Origin: Streptomyces sp. NBC_00582
GTDB lineage: Bacteria; Actinomycetota; Actinomycetes; Streptomycetales; Streptomycetaceae
NCBI RefSeq assembly: GCF_036345155.1
Contig: NZ_CP107772.1
Location: forward strand, 9,734,001 to 9,798,000
Reading direction: 5' to 3'
DNA: 64,000 nucleotides
A program made the position numbers and the translations under genes. This document shows positions 18,741 through 27,218 of the stretch, piece by piece. Positions within the stretch are counted from its first letter, which is position 1, and each line of letters opens with the position of its first letter. The notes under the pieces are model-generated. The model saw nothing but the letters and a program-made list of their open reading frames with translations, did no database searches and was not told where the DNA came from.

Positions 18741-18857
18741 TCAGGCCGGACAGAGACAGCTCGTCGAGCGCTGCAGATCGATGTGACGCCGACGCGAGAG
18801 CCGGGAGAAGACCGCCGCGACGGCGAAGCAGGCGCTGAGCTCCCCACCGTGCCGCAT
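18741..18857 (-). CDS. Cysteine-rich leader peptide (RRRHIDL type) of the peptide-type ABC operon
   Basis: A 38-codon ORF reading MRHGGELSACFAVAAVF, then SRLSRRRHIDLQRSTSCLCPA. The core RRRHIDLQR and the Cys-x-Cys tail match the short leader peptides found ahead of sulfur-uptake and other transport operons in Streptomyces. Both tail cysteines use TGT, rare in this GC-rich genome, which suits ribosome stalling when cysteinyl-tRNA is scarce. GGAGG lies six bases before the ATG. It ends 188 bases before the binding-protein start. A strong promoter-like pair lies about 150 bases upstream. Confidence 0.8.
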   Translation of the reverse strand: MRHGGELSACFAVAAVFSRLSRRRHIDLQRSTSCLCPA

Positions 18858-19011
18858 ACCGGTCCTCCACATCTCCGGCCCCGCTCAGGGGGCCACGCGC
18901 TTGCGGGAACCTCGGTGATCCCGCCGGGCTTTCACCTGGAGCACCCCACCGCGCGGGAGGGTTGCCGGTCAGCGAGCCAGGGCTTGACGCTGACACTCAA
19001 TGCCGATCGTG

Positions 19012-19041
19012 ATCGTACGGAGCGGTCTTGTCGTACGTCAA
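19012..19041 (-). promoter_or_regulatory. Candidate promoter of the leader-controlled ABC operon
   Basis: On the minus strand TTGACG (19036-19041) and TACGAT (19012-19017) are separated by 18 bases, a very good match to a housekeeping promoter. Transcription would start near 19005 and give a 150-base untranslated region before the leader peptide. CGGCATTGA occurs twice around it (19038-19046 and 18997-19005), a direct repeat spaced 41 bases that could bind a regulator. The remaining stretch between 18858 and 19272 holds no gene I can support. Confidence 0.5.
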
Positions 19042-19272
19042 TGCCGCAAGGCCGTCGGCGCCGCGACAGCCGTCGTGTCCGCCACGGTCGTAGCGCTGCG
19101 CCCGGCACACGGGTCGCCCTCCCGCACCGCCTCAGCGCCCCCACCGCGCGGGCGTCCCCAACTCCCTTCCCCCGAGGGCCGGTCCGCCGACCGTAACCGC
19201 ACGCCGGCGTCCGAGTCGTCCACCGGACGCGCTCCTCAGGACCGAGCCGACCGGTGCGACGGCCTCAGGCCC

Positions 19273-20097
19273 TCAGGCCCCGCCCCGCTCGCGGGGAATC
19301 CTCTGGCCCGCCTCGATCGCCACCGGCAGACGGTTCTCGGCCGGCGGCAAGGGGCAGGTGGCCAGGTCGGTGTAGGCGCACGGCAGGTTCGCCGCGCGGT
19401 TGAAGTCCAGGACGACCGTGCCGTCGGCGGCGGGCGGCCCCACGGCGAGACTGCGGTTGGCCGCATAGGTGGTGACGCCGGAGGTCGCGTCGGTGAACAG
19501 GACCATGAGCTGTCCCGCTCCCCGTCCGGGGAACGCGGTCAAGGCCAGCGGGCGCCCGTCCAGCTCGAACTCGATCCTGCCCGGTGCGTCGTACACATGC
19601 TCAAGTCCTTCGACCGCCGCGCCCACGGTGGTCGGCCGGGGCACCTCGAAGGGGACGTACCGGCCGGTCACGGCCCAGCGCGGATCGGGGGCGTAGGCGG
19701 GCGTTCCGGTGAAAGCCGTCCGCAGCGGCGCGTCCGGGTGCCGGGGACGCACGATGTCGTGTCCGCCCCGCTTGGCGATCTCGATCACGGCGTCTCCCCA
19801 GACCGCGTCGACGCCGCCGCGCTCGGGAAGCACACCGAAGCGGTGTTCACCCCGCACCGGTGTTCCGTCGACGACCAGTTCCTCTCCTTCGTCGAGGTGG
19901 ACGACGACCCCTTCGCCGCCGGTGTGCCACGCACCGGGCGCGTCGGGGAAGCGCTGCGGCCGCTCCTCCAGCCAGTGCAGGCCGGTGATCGCCAGGAACC
20001 CGTGCGGGTCGGCGAGCCGGGCCTCCTGGGCGCGGTACCAGTCCAGCCAGTTCTCGGTGAAGGCGTGGAGGTCCCTGGTGGTCGCCTCGGTGGTCAT
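19273..20097 (-). CDS. DUF1684 domain-containing protein
   Basis: A 274-residue cytoplasmic protein. Landmarks of DUF1684 are present: ENWLDWYRAQEARLADPHG, FLAITGLHWLEERPQRFPDA, then a beta-rich centre, RYVPFEVPRPTTVGAAVEGL and VLDFNRAANLPCAYTDLATC, LPPAENRLPVAIEAGQR. The last block contains the conserved Asn, Cys and Asp residues that look like an active site; the reaction is unknown. ATG at 20097. It shares its strand with the ABC operon, which has its own promoter, and is divergent from the 2OG dioxygenase and sulfhydrylase genes, so it may belong to the same sulfur-scavenging island. Confidence 0.85.
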   Translation of the reverse strand: MTTEATTRDLHAFTENWLDWYRAQEARLADPHGFLAITGLHWLEERPQRFPDAPGAWHTGGEGVVVHLDEGEELVVDGTPVRGEHRFGVLPERGGVDAVWGDAVIEIAKRGGHDIVRPRHPDAPLRTAFTGTPAYAPDPRWAVTGRYVPFEVPRPTTVGAAVEGLEHVYDAPGRIEFELDGRPLALTAFPGRGAGQLMVLFTDATSGVTTYAANRSLAVGPPAADGTVVLDFNRAANLPCAYTDLATCPLPPAENRLPVAIEAGQRIPRERGGA

Positions 20098-20351
20098 GTG
20101 TCCTCCTTCGTCACGCGAGGCCCGGCCTCGCAGGGGGTGCGGGGTTGGTACCGGGCGGCAGGCCGGCCGGCCGCCGTCCGACGGGCGCACTCAGCCGGCC
20201 AGTTCGCCGAGGAGTGCCCAGATGAGAACGGGCGCCGGCCTAATGCGCATTCCGGCCCGCGTGTGACAGCTTCTTGTCAGTCATGTGTACGCGAGCCGTG
20301 GCGCGACCCGCCGTGCTTTCCTCGGTTTTCCCGTCGCCGCGAAGGAACCTC

Positions 20352-21380
20352 ATGGCCCAGCCCACAGCCCTGCCCGTCATCGACATCTCCCGCTTCCGCG
20401 CCCCGCACGCGGAACGCGAGGCGTTCCTCGCCGAACTCCGGTCCGCCGCCCACGAGGTGGGCTTCTTCTACGTCACCGGGCACGGCGTCCCCTTCTCGCT
20501 GCGCGACGAGGTGCTGAGCGCGGCACGCAGCTTCTTCGCCCTGCCCGAGGAGCAGCGGCTGGAGATCGAGAACGTCAACTCACCGCAGTTCCGCGGCTAC
20601 ACGCGCACCGGGACCGAGTACACGGCGGGCGGCGCCGACTGGCGCGAGCAGATCGACATCGGTCCGGAGCGTACGGCGCTGAGGACCGGCCCCGGCGACC
20701 CCGACTATCTGCGGCTCGTCGGACCCAACCAATGGCCGTCCGCGCTGCCCGAGTTGCGCGAACTCGTGCTGCGCTGGCAGGCGGAGGCGCTGAGGGTGAG
20801 CCGCGAGGTGCTCCGGGCCCTCGCCGCCGCGCTCGGACAGGACGAGGGCTACTTCGACCGGTGGTTCGACGAAGAGGCCGCCGTGCACGTGAAGATCGTC
20901 CACTACCCGCCGCGCGCCACCGACGACGCCGACCAGGGCGTCGGCGCGCACAAGGACTACGGCTATCTCGCCCTGTTGCAGCAGGACGAGGTCGGCGGCC
21001 TCCAGGTGCAGCGCGAGGACGGCGAGTGGATCGACGCCGTGCCCCTGCCGGATGCCTTCGTGTTCAACATCGGTGAGATGCTGGAGATCGCCACCCAGGG
21101 CTATCTGCGGGCCACCCGGCACCGCGTGGTGAGCCCTCGGGCGGGCGTGCACCGTTACTCCATCCCGTTCTTCCTCGGCCCGCGCCTCGACGCCGTCGTC
21201 CGGCCGCTTCCGCTGCCGCCCGAGCTGGCGGCCCTCAGCCGCGGGGTGAGCGACGACCCGGACAACCCCCTCCTGGCGGCCTTCGGGGAGAACGCCGTGA
21301 TCGGCTGGCTCCGCTCGCATCCACGGGTAGCCGAGCGCTGGTGGTCCGACGTCCTGGCCGGGCGGGAGGGCGGTCGATGA
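20352..21380 (+). CDS. 2-oxoglutarate / Fe(II)-dependent oxygenase (isopenicillin N synthase family)
   Basis: A 342-residue non-heme iron enzyme. The N-terminal DIOX_N block is PVIDISRFRAPHAEREAF and VGFFYVTGHGVPFSLRDEV; the catalytic jelly roll has GAHKDYGYLALLQQDEVGGL (His-x-Asp) and ATRHRVVSPRAG (distal His), with RYSIPFFLGP as the RxS cosubstrate site. The ATG at 20352 follows AAGGAA; an in-frame start at 20274 would add an unrelated 26-residue tail. Its stop overlaps the ATG of the MetY-like gene, so it likely acts on a compound whose sulfur is then assimilated. Substrate unknown. Confidence 0.85.
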   Translation: MAQPTALPVIDISRFRAPHAEREAFLAELRSAAHEVGFFYVTGHGVPFSLRDEVLSAARSFFALPEEQRLEIENVNSPQFRGYTRTGTEYTAGGADWREQIDIGPERTALRTGPGDPDYLRLVGPNQWPSALPELRELVLRWQAEALRVSREVLRALAAALGQDEGYFDRWFDEEAAVHVKIVHYPPRATDDADQGVGAHKDYGYLALLQQDEVGGLQVQREDGEWIDAVPLPDAFVFNIGEMLEIATQGYLRATRHRVVSPRAGVHRYSIPFFLGPRLDAVVRPLPLPPELAALSRGVSDDPDNPLLAAFGENAVIGWLRSHPRVAERWWSDVLAGREGGR

Positions 21381-22681
21381 CCAGCGGCACATGGGCCTTC
21401 GAGACCCGGCAGGTGCACGCCGGCGCGGTCCCCGACCCGGCCACCGGCGCACGCGCGGTGCCGATCCATCCGACCGCCGGGTACGTGTTCCGGGACACCG
21501 GGCACGCCGCGGCGGCCTTCGAGCTGGCCGACCTCACGACCCACGCCTACTCCCGGCTGTCGAACCCGACGACCGCCGTGGCCGAGGAACGCCTCGCCTC
21601 CCTGGAGGGCGGCTCGGCGGCCGTCGCCGTGGCCAGCGGCCAGGCCGCGACGAGCCTCGCCCTGCTCAACCTCGCCCGCGCGGGCGACCATCTCGTCGCC
21701 TCGTCCTCCCTGTACGGAGGCACCCGCACCCTCCTGGAGCACACGTTCGCCGACTTCGGGATCGACGTCACCTTCGTCGACGACCCGGACGACCTGTGCG
21801 CCTGGTACGACGCCGTACGGCCGACGACGCAGGCCTTCTTCGGCGAGACCCTCGGCAACCCGCGCGGCAACGTGCTCGACGTGGAGGCCGTCGCCGGCAT
21901 CGCCCACGAGGTGGGGGTCCCGCTCGTCGTCGACAACACCGTGCTCACCCCGTACCTGCTGCGCCCGCTGGAGCACGGCGCCGACATCGTCGTGCACTCC
22001 ACCACCAAGTTCCTGTCCGGCCACGGCACCGGCATCGGCGGGGCGGTCGTCGACGGCGGACACTTCGACTTCGGTGCCGATCCCGGCCGATGGCCCGGGC
22101 TGACCCGGCCGGACCCGACGTACAACGGGCTGTCCTTCTGGGACTCCTTCTCCGACCTCGGCCTGGCGTACGCGATGCGGATGCGCACCCGCCTGGTACG
22201 CGATCTCGGACCGGCCGTCTCCCCCTTCAACAGCTTCCTGCTGCTGCAGGGCCTGGAGACGCTCAGCCTGCGCATCGAACGGCACGTCGCGAACGCCCAG
22301 GCCGTCGCCGCATGGCTGGAGGAACAGCCCCAGGTGACGCGGGTGCACTACGCCGGACTGGCCTCCAGCCCGTGGCGGACGCGGGCCAAGCGCTGTCTGC
22401 CGCGGGGCGCCGGAGCGGTCCTCGCCTTCGAACTCGCCGACGGACGGGAGGCGGGCCGGCGCTTCGTGGAAGGGGTCCGGCTCTTCAGCCATCTCGCGAA
22501 CATCGGCGACGTACGCAGCCTCGTCATCCACCCCGCCTCCACCACCCACGCCCAGTTGGACGCCCGTCAGCAGGCGGCGGCCGGGGTCACGCCCGGGCTG
22601 GTGCGGCTGTCGGTCGGTCTGGAGGGCGTCGAGGATCTGATCGCCGACCTCGCGACGGGCCTGCGAGCGGCGGCCGTATGA
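21377..22681 (+). CDS. O-acetylhomoserine/O-acetylserine sulfhydrylase family (MetY-like), PLP-dependent
   Basis: A 434-residue Cys/Met-metabolism PLP enzyme. Seen are ETRQVHAGAVPDPATGARAV, YSRLSNPTTAVAEERLASLE, VASGQAATSLALLNLARAGD, and the PLP lysine in HSTTKFLSGHGT at about residue 211. The FGADPGRWPGLTRPDPTYNG insert is typical of MetY rather than of cystathionine gamma-synthase. It would combine sulfide (or methanethiol) with an acetylated amino acid to make homocysteine, methionine or cysteine. It is translationally coupled to the preceding dioxygenase and followed by an 8-bp-stem hairpin, so the two form a small sulfur-assimilation operon. Confidence 0.9.
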   Translation: MTSGTWAFETRQVHAGAVPDPATGARAVPIHPTAGYVFRDTGHAAAAFELADLTTHAYSRLSNPTTAVAEERLASLEGGSAAVAVASGQAATSLALLNLARAGDHLVASSSLYGGTRTLLEHTFADFGIDVTFVDDPDDLCAWYDAVRPTTQAFFGETLGNPRGNVLDVEAVAGIAHEVGVPLVVDNTVLTPYLLRPLEHGADIVVHSTTKFLSGHGTGIGGAVVDGGHFDFGADPGRWPGLTRPDPTYNGLSFWDSFSDLGLAYAMRMRTRLVRDLGPAVSPFNSFLLLQGLETLSLRIERHVANAQAVAAWLEEQPQVTRVHYAGLASSPWRTRAKRCLPRGAGAVLAFELADGREAGRRFVEGVRLFSHLANIGDVRSLVIHPASTTHAQLDARQQAAAGVTPGLVRLSVGLEGVEDLIADLATGLRAAAV

Positions 22682-22721
22682 CGGACCGGCTGGACCTGCG
22701 GCCCCGATCACCCCGCACGGT

Positions 22722-22749
22722 CCGGCGGGACCCGGCTGAGGCCCGCCGG
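22722..22749. terminator. Hairpin between convergent genes
   Basis: CCGGCGGG (22722-22729) and CCCGCCGG (22742-22749) form an eight-base-pair stem with a 12-base loop, midway between the MetY-like stop (22681) and the STAS-gene stop (22757). It could end transcription in both directions. No T-run. Confidence 0.5.
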
Positions 22750-22756
22750 CCTCCGC

Positions 22757-23134
22757 TCACCGCGTGACCGCGTCCTCCACGGTGGACCGGATGTCCAGGA
22801 CGGTGTCCGCTCCGGTCAGTTCCAGGACCCGGCGGAGCGGGGGAGCGGGCCTGGCCAGCCGCAGGTCGGTGGTCCGGTTGACGGTGAGCAGCGTGTTGAG
22901 CACCGTGGAATCCGCGAAGGTGACGTCGGCGGCGTCGACGACCACCGCGGAGTGCGTCCTGGCCCCGGTCTGAAGAGCCTCGGTCAGCAAGGGCGCGGAG
23001 TTCGCGTCGAAGGCGCCGTGCAGGGCCACCACCCACGCGCCGCGCAGCTCCTGTTGGGTGAGACGAGGCAGGTCCGCCGCATGCGGCGTGGTCGGGTCCG
23101 GGGGGCCGCTGTCGGCGCCGCTTGCGGAACTCAT
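22757..23134 (-). CDS. STAS-domain anti-sigma factor antagonist
   Basis: A 125-residue single-domain STAS protein. The strand LRGAWVVALHGAFDANSAPL, helix LLTEALQTGARTHSAVVVD and the loop ADVTFADSTVLNTLLTVN are all standard; the serine of FADST is the likely phosphoacceptor for an RsbW-type kinase. It would free a sigma factor by binding its anti-sigma kinase. No kinase is adjacent; a SpoIIE-type phosphatase is encoded at 55.6 kb. The ANTAR gene lies 41 bases upstream on the same strand, so both may be co-transcribed. Confidence 0.85.
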   Translation of the reverse strand: MSSASGADSGPPDPTTPHAADLPRLTQQELRGAWVVALHGAFDANSAPLLTEALQTGARTHSAVVVDAADVTFADSTVLNTLLTVNRTTDLRLARPAPPLRRVLELTGADTVLDIRSTVEDAVTR

Positions 23135-23175
23135 GGCATGAGTATGGCGTGAAGATCGCCCTCACGCGAGGGCTT

Positions 23176-23550
23176 CTACGGGCATGCGGCCGGGGCCGGC
23201 GGACGAGCCGCGTCCCGGCACCCCCGATACCGGGTCACCGCACGGCGCAGCTCGACGAGCTCGGCCTCCGGCAGATCGCCGCCCTGGGCGAACACCAGGA
23301 TGTGCTCGGCGACGGTGCGCAGTTTGGTGTTGGTGTGCTGGGACACGTCGCGCAGCGCCCGCCACGCCTCTTCCGGGGGGATCTGTCCCAGGACGACGAC
23401 GGCGCCGAGCGCCTGGTCGACGACGGCGTGAGAGGTCACCGCCCGCTGGAGCTGTGCGCTCTCCTCCTGAAGGCGGGCGTTCTCCCGCGCGAGGTCGGTC
23501 GCCGACAGGAGCGCGAAGGGCTGCGTACGGGAGAGGGCGAAGAAAGCCAT
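23176..23550 (-). CDS. ANTAR-domain protein
   Basis: A 124-residue protein: an N-terminal coiled coil (LARENARLQEESAQLQRAVT) leads into the three-helix ANTAR RNA-binding domain, with SHAVVDQALGAVVVLGQIPP and EEAWRALRDVSQHTNTKLRT followed by VAEHILVFAQG. ANTAR proteins bind dual hairpins and prevent transcription termination. There is no sensory domain, so activity would depend on a partner, perhaps the STAS protein encoded next. ATG 23550 was chosen over an upstream in-frame start at 23562 because it gives the usual short N-terminus. Confidence 0.85.
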   Translation of the reverse strand: MAFFALSRTQPFALLSATDLARENARLQEESAQLQRAVTSHAVVDQALGAVVVLGQIPPEEAWRALRDVSQHTNTKLRTVAEHILVFAQGGDLPEAELVELRRAVTRYRGCRDAARPPAPAACP

Positions 23551-23688
23551 GAGTCGTCTCACTACCAGGGGGGCGGCATCTCGGACGCCCTCTCAGTTTC
23601 CCGCAGAGCCGCGGAGCACACCAGCGGAAGCGGCCGAGGGCGATCGGCCGCTGCCCGCGAAGTGCCAGGGCTGCCGCCCCGGCCGTGG

Positions 23689-25977
23689 TCACCGCCTCCT
23701 GCGGGGTCGTCGAGGCCGGAGGTGCGGCAGCGCCGGGCCGGAGGGATCCGGCGACCCCTTGTGACGCGCGTACGGGAGGAGGGTGAGCGGGGCCGCGGTG
23801 AACACCGAGGAGTAGGTGCCGACCGCCAGGCCGATGAGCAGGGCGAGGGCGAAGTCGGTGAGGGCGCCGTCCGCCAGGACGGCCAGGGCGGTGAGGACGA
23901 GGGCGGCGCCCGTGCCGGTGTTGACGGTGCGGGGCACGGTCTGCAGGATCGCCCGGTTCGTCAGCCGAGGCGGTGGCGTGGTGCGGTCGCGGGCGAGGAG
24001 TTCGCGGATGCGGTCGAACAGGACGACGGAGTCGTTGACCGAGTAACCGATGACGGTCAGCAGAGCGGCCAGGAAGAGGCCGTCGACGGGCTTGCCCAGC
24101 CAGGCGAAGACCCCGACGAGGATCACCACGTCGTGGACGAGCGCGCCGACGGCCGCGGTGGCGAACCTCCATCGGAAGCGCGCCGCCAGATAGAGCAACT
24201 GGGCGCCCAGAGCGAGACCGAGGGCGATGAGGGCGTGACGGCGCAGCTCGTCGCCCAGGCTCGGGCCGATCAGTTCGTCACGGATCTTCTCCGTCTTCCC
24301 GCCGAGACCGCTGACGGTGTCGGCCACGGTGGCCTCCTCCGCCCCGGTCAGGTGCTCCGCGCGCACCGTGAGGGAACGGTCGCCGGAGAACTGGACGGTC
24401 GCGCGGGGGAATCCGGCGTCGGTGAGGGCTTCGCGTGCCCGGTCGGGGTCGACGGGAGTGGTCGTGGAGTACTCGATGAGCCGGCCTCCGGTGAAATCGA
24501 TGCCGAGGTCGAGCCCCCGCACCAGCACGCCCGAGGCGCTGAGGACGAGGAGGGCCGCGGAGACGGCCAGCCAGCGGCGCGGACGGCGCATCAGGTACGG
24601 ATCCCGGCGCAGCAGTCGGTCGCGGACCCATCCGGTGTCCGTGATGCCGGTGACATGCGGCCGGCGCGAGGCCGCGGGGCGGCCGACCGCGTACTCGGCG
24701 AGCACCCGCGTGACGACCAGGGCACTGATCATGGAGGCGAGGACACCGATGCCGAGGGTGACGCCGAAGCCGCGCACCGGGCCGGAGCCGAGCCCGAACA
24801 GCAGGGCGGCGGCGATCAGCGTGGTGATGTTGGAGTCGGCGATCGCGCTGAACGCGCCGCGGAACCCGGCCGTCAGGGCCGAGCGGGGGCTGGGCCGGCT
24901 GCGGGCCGCGTGTTCCTCGCGGGCCCGTTCGAACACCAGGACGTTGGCGTCCACGGCCATACCGATGGCCAGGACGAACCCGGCGAGGCCGGGCAGGGTC
25001 AGGGTGGCGCCGAGGGCGGCCAGGGCGGCGTAGGAGATCAGGCCGTAGCAGGCCAGGGCCACCGTCGCGAGGAGACCCATGAGCCGGTAGACGGCGATGA
25101 CGAACAACGCGGTCAGCGCGGTGCCGATGACCGCGGCCCGGGCCGCGGCCTCGATGGCCGCGTCGCCGAGGGTGGCGCCGACGGTGCGCTGTTCGACCGT
25201 TTCGACCGGTACGGGCAGGGCGCCGCCGGAGATGAGCAGGGCCAGTTCACGTGCCTCGGTGTCGTCGAAGGCGCCGGTGATCTGCGTGGTGCCGCCCGCG
25301 ATGCCCGCGCCGCAGGCCACGGACGGGTCCACCTGCGGGGCGGAGATGATCTTGTTGTCGAGGACGATGGCGACCCGGCGCCGCGCATCGTCGGCCGGAT
25401 GGCAGGCCGCCTCTGCCGTGACCTGCGTCCACCGCTCGCGGCCGGGGTCGGTGAAGTCGAGGGCGACGTGCCATCCGGCGCCGCTCTGCTGGTCGAAGCG
25501 GGCGTCGGCGCCTTCGACGTCCTGCCCGGTCAGGTCGGCGCTCTTCAGCCGCAGGACGTGCCCGGAGCCGTCCGGCAGGACACGCTCCTCGGCCGTAGAC
25601 GCCGAGGACTCGGCGGTGCCGAGGACGGCGTGGACGGTGAGCTGCGCGGTGCGGCCCAGGACGTCCGCCGCCTTCTCCGGGTCCTGTACGCCGGGCAGTT
25701 CGACGAGGATGCGGTGGTCGCCGGAGCGGACGAGCGTCGGTTCGGTGACACCGAGCGCGTCGATACGGCCCCGCAGCACCTCCAGGGTGCGGTCGGTGGT
25801 CTCCGGTCCGGCGTCGACGGTGTCGGTGGGGCGGGTCTCCAGCAGGATCTGGGTGCCGCCGCGCAGGTCGAGCCCCAGGCGGACGGGTGTGGTGAGGGCG
25901 ATGGCCAGCGATCCGGCGATCACGGCGAGGGCGAGCAGCGCACGCGGGCGCGAGGCGTACTTCCGGCGTTTCAACAC
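23689..25977 (-). CDS. secDF: Protein translocase subunit SecDF (SecD-SecF fusion)
   Basis: A 762-residue membrane protein. The SecD half starts with a single helix and LGLDLRGGTQILLETRP, has the P1 head (LEVLRGRIDALGVTEPTLV, HRILVELPGVQDPEKAADVL) and six-helix core with ALGATLTLPGLAGFVLAIGM and MAVDANVLVFERAREE. The SecF half begins DLGIDFTGGRLIEYS and has VIGYSVNDSVVLFDRIRE. The start is GTG 25977 or TTG 25974; GGAGG is six bases before the TTG. It uses the proton gradient to help Sec export. Actinobacteria usually have separate secD and secF, so this fused copy is probably a paralogue acquired or kept for a special condition. Its C-terminus is Arg-rich. Confidence 0.9.
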   Translation of the reverse strand: MLKRRKYASRPRALLALAVIAGSLAIALTTPVRLGLDLRGGTQILLETRPTDTVDAGPETTDRTLEVLRGRIDALGVTEPTLVRSGDHRILVELPGVQDPEKAADVLGRTAQLTVHAVLGTAESSASTAEERVLPDGSGHVLRLKSADLTGQDVEGADARFDQQSGAGWHVALDFTDPGRERWTQVTAEAACHPADDARRRVAIVLDNKIISAPQVDPSVACGAGIAGGTTQITGAFDDTEARELALLISGGALPVPVETVEQRTVGATLGDAAIEAAARAAVIGTALTALFVIAVYRLMGLLATVALACYGLISYAALAALGATLTLPGLAGFVLAIGMAVDANVLVFERAREEHAARSRPSPRSALTAGFRGAFSAIADSNITTLIAAALLFGLGSGPVRGFGVTLGIGVLASMISALVVTRVLAEYAVGRPAASRRPHVTGITDTGWVRDRLLRRDPYLMRRPRRWLAVSAALLVLSASGVLVRGLDLGIDFTGGRLIEYSTTTPVDPDRAREALTDAGFPRATVQFSGDRSLTVRAEHLTGAEEATVADTVSGLGGKTEKIRDELIGPSLGDELRRHALIALGLALGAQLLYLAARFRWRFATAAVGALVHDVVILVGVFAWLGKPVDGLFLAALLTVIGYSVNDSVVLFDRIRELLARDRTTPPPRLTNRAILQTVPRTVNTGTGAALVLTALAVLADGALTDFALALLIGLAVGTYSSVFTAAPLTLLPYARHKGSPDPSGPALPHLRPRRPRRRR

Positions 25978-26047
25978 GAGCCTCCGGCAGGCAGGTCGCG
26001 GCGGCGGCACGGGCGGGCCGCGACAGGAATAGGGGTGAGGGGCCGTC

Positions 26048-26461
26048 TCAGGTGCCGGAAGGCGGGGGAGGGGCCCGGCCGCGGTCGTGCGCGGATCGGT
26101 CGCGGGGGACGGGGCCGCGGGCGGGTGGCGCGGAAGGACGTACACCGGCGGCGGGCGCGGCGGTCGTACCGCGGGGGTGGGTGGCCTGCTGGTCCGGTGG
26201 CTGCGGGCGCTCACCGAGACGGTCGTGGCGGACCCCGGCCTCGGCGGTGCGTCCGGCGACGTCCGGGTCGTCCGCGCGGGGACCGCTGTCCGTCCGCTCG
26301 GCGCCCGCGGCCCCGGCCGCCACGGCCGGGTGGGGCACGCCGGCGCGGGCGCCGGCTTCCGCGACTGCGGGAACCGTCGCCAGCAGGACGGCGAGCAGCG
26401 CGCCGAGTGCCGCGGCGAGCCGGTGGCCGGAGGTCGGGACGGCGCGGGACGCCGGGCGCAT
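26048..26461 (-). CDS. Small secreted or membrane-anchored hypothetical protein
   Basis: A 137-residue protein with a clear signal peptide (HRLAAALGALLAVLLATVPA, then VAEAGA) and a mature region that is hydrophilic, disordered and rich in Pro, Arg, His and Asp. It has no recognisable domain. It is located between the response regulator gene (53 bases downstream of that gene's stop) and secDF on the same strand, so all may be in one transcript. The coding call depends on the signal peptide and position; the C-terminal half could be noise. Confidence 0.5.
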   Translation of the reverse strand: MRPASRAVPTSGHRLAAALGALLAVLLATVPAVAEAGARAGVPHPAVAAGAAGAERTDSGPRADDPDVAGRTAEAGVRHDRLGERPQPPDQQATHPRGTTAAPAAGVRPSAPPARGPVPRDRSAHDRGRAPPPPSGT

Positions 26462-26514
26462 GCACCGTCTCTTTCTCGAGGTCCGGATGCGGGGGAGGGC
26501 AGGCGGGGCAGACG

Positions 26515-27216
26515 TCAGGGTTCGATGAGCCCGGCGCGGATGGCGTAGCGGGTCAGCTCCAGCCGGTCGTGCAGGCCGAGTTTGTGCAGGAGGTTGGCCC
26601 GGTGCCGGTGCACGGTCTTGACGCTGATGAACAGGATCTCGGCGATCTCCTTCGAGGAATGACCCTCGGCGACCAGCTTGAGGACCTCCTCCTCGCGCGG
26701 TGTGAGCAGGTGATCGGCGTTCTCCTCGCCGTGCCGCACGCGTTCCAGATATGCGCGGATCAGAGCGGTGACCGCACCCGGGTAGAGGAACGGCTCGTTG
26801 CGCATCGCGGCCCGGCAGGCGGCCACCAGGTCGCGGTCGGCCACCGACTTCAGCACATAGCCGCAGGCCCCGGCCTTGAGTGCCTGGAACAGGTACTGCT
26901 CGTTGTCGTGCATGGTCAGCATCAGGATCCGCAGCCCCGGCTTGAGCGCCGCCAGTTCGCGGGTCGCCTGGAGGCCGGTCAGACGCGGCATGGCGATGTC
27001 GAGGACGGCGAGGTCGACCTCCGTCGCGCGGGCCTCGTCGATGGCCTCGGCACCGTCCCCGGCCTCGGCGACGACCCGCAGGTCGGGTTCGCGGTCGAGG
27101 ATCAGACGTACGCCGCGCCGTACGAGGGCGTGGTCGTCGGCGAGCAGGATACGGATCGGCTTCGGCGTCGACAGGGCCGCGGCCGTGCCGCGTTCGGGAG
27201 GGATGTCGTCGGACAT
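26515..27216 (-). CDS. NarL/FixJ-type response regulator
   Basis: A 233-residue regulator: receiver domain (RILLADDHALVRRGVRLILD, phosphoacceptor Asp73 in VDLAVLDIAMPRL, Lys in GYVLKSV) followed by a LuxR helix-turn-helix (LTPREEEVLKLVAEGHSSKE, ISVKTVHRHRANLLHKLGL). It lies two bases after its cognate histidine kinase. The combination with DksA/TraR-like, MreB-like and Rv1733c-like genes divergent from it recalls hypoxia/dormancy regulons controlled by DevR/OsdR-type regulators, but the target genes are inferred. ATG 27216. Confidence 0.92.
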   Translation of the reverse strand: MSDDIPPERGTAAALSTPKPIRILLADDHALVRRGVRLILDREPDLRVVAEAGDGAEAIDEARATEVDLAVLDIAMPRLTGLQATRELAALKPGLRILMLTMHDNEQYLFQALKAGACGYVLKSVADRDLVAACRAAMRNEPFLYPGAVTALIRAYLERVRHGEENADHLLTPREEEVLKLVAEGHSSKEIAEILFISVKTVHRHRANLLHKLGLHDRLELTRYAIRAGLIEP

Positions 27217-27218
27217 GG

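Noticed and set aside
15904..18786. A 960-codon open frame on the plus strand
   Set aside because: Antisense to the ABC permease and binding-protein genes, which have clear signatures; low-complexity Gln/Arg/His translation.
20274..20351. Upstream start of the 2OG dioxygenase or a small separate leader peptide
   Set aside because: The extra 26 residues do not resemble the family, and no RRxHIDL or terminal cysteine pattern is present; AAGGAA precedes ATG 20352.
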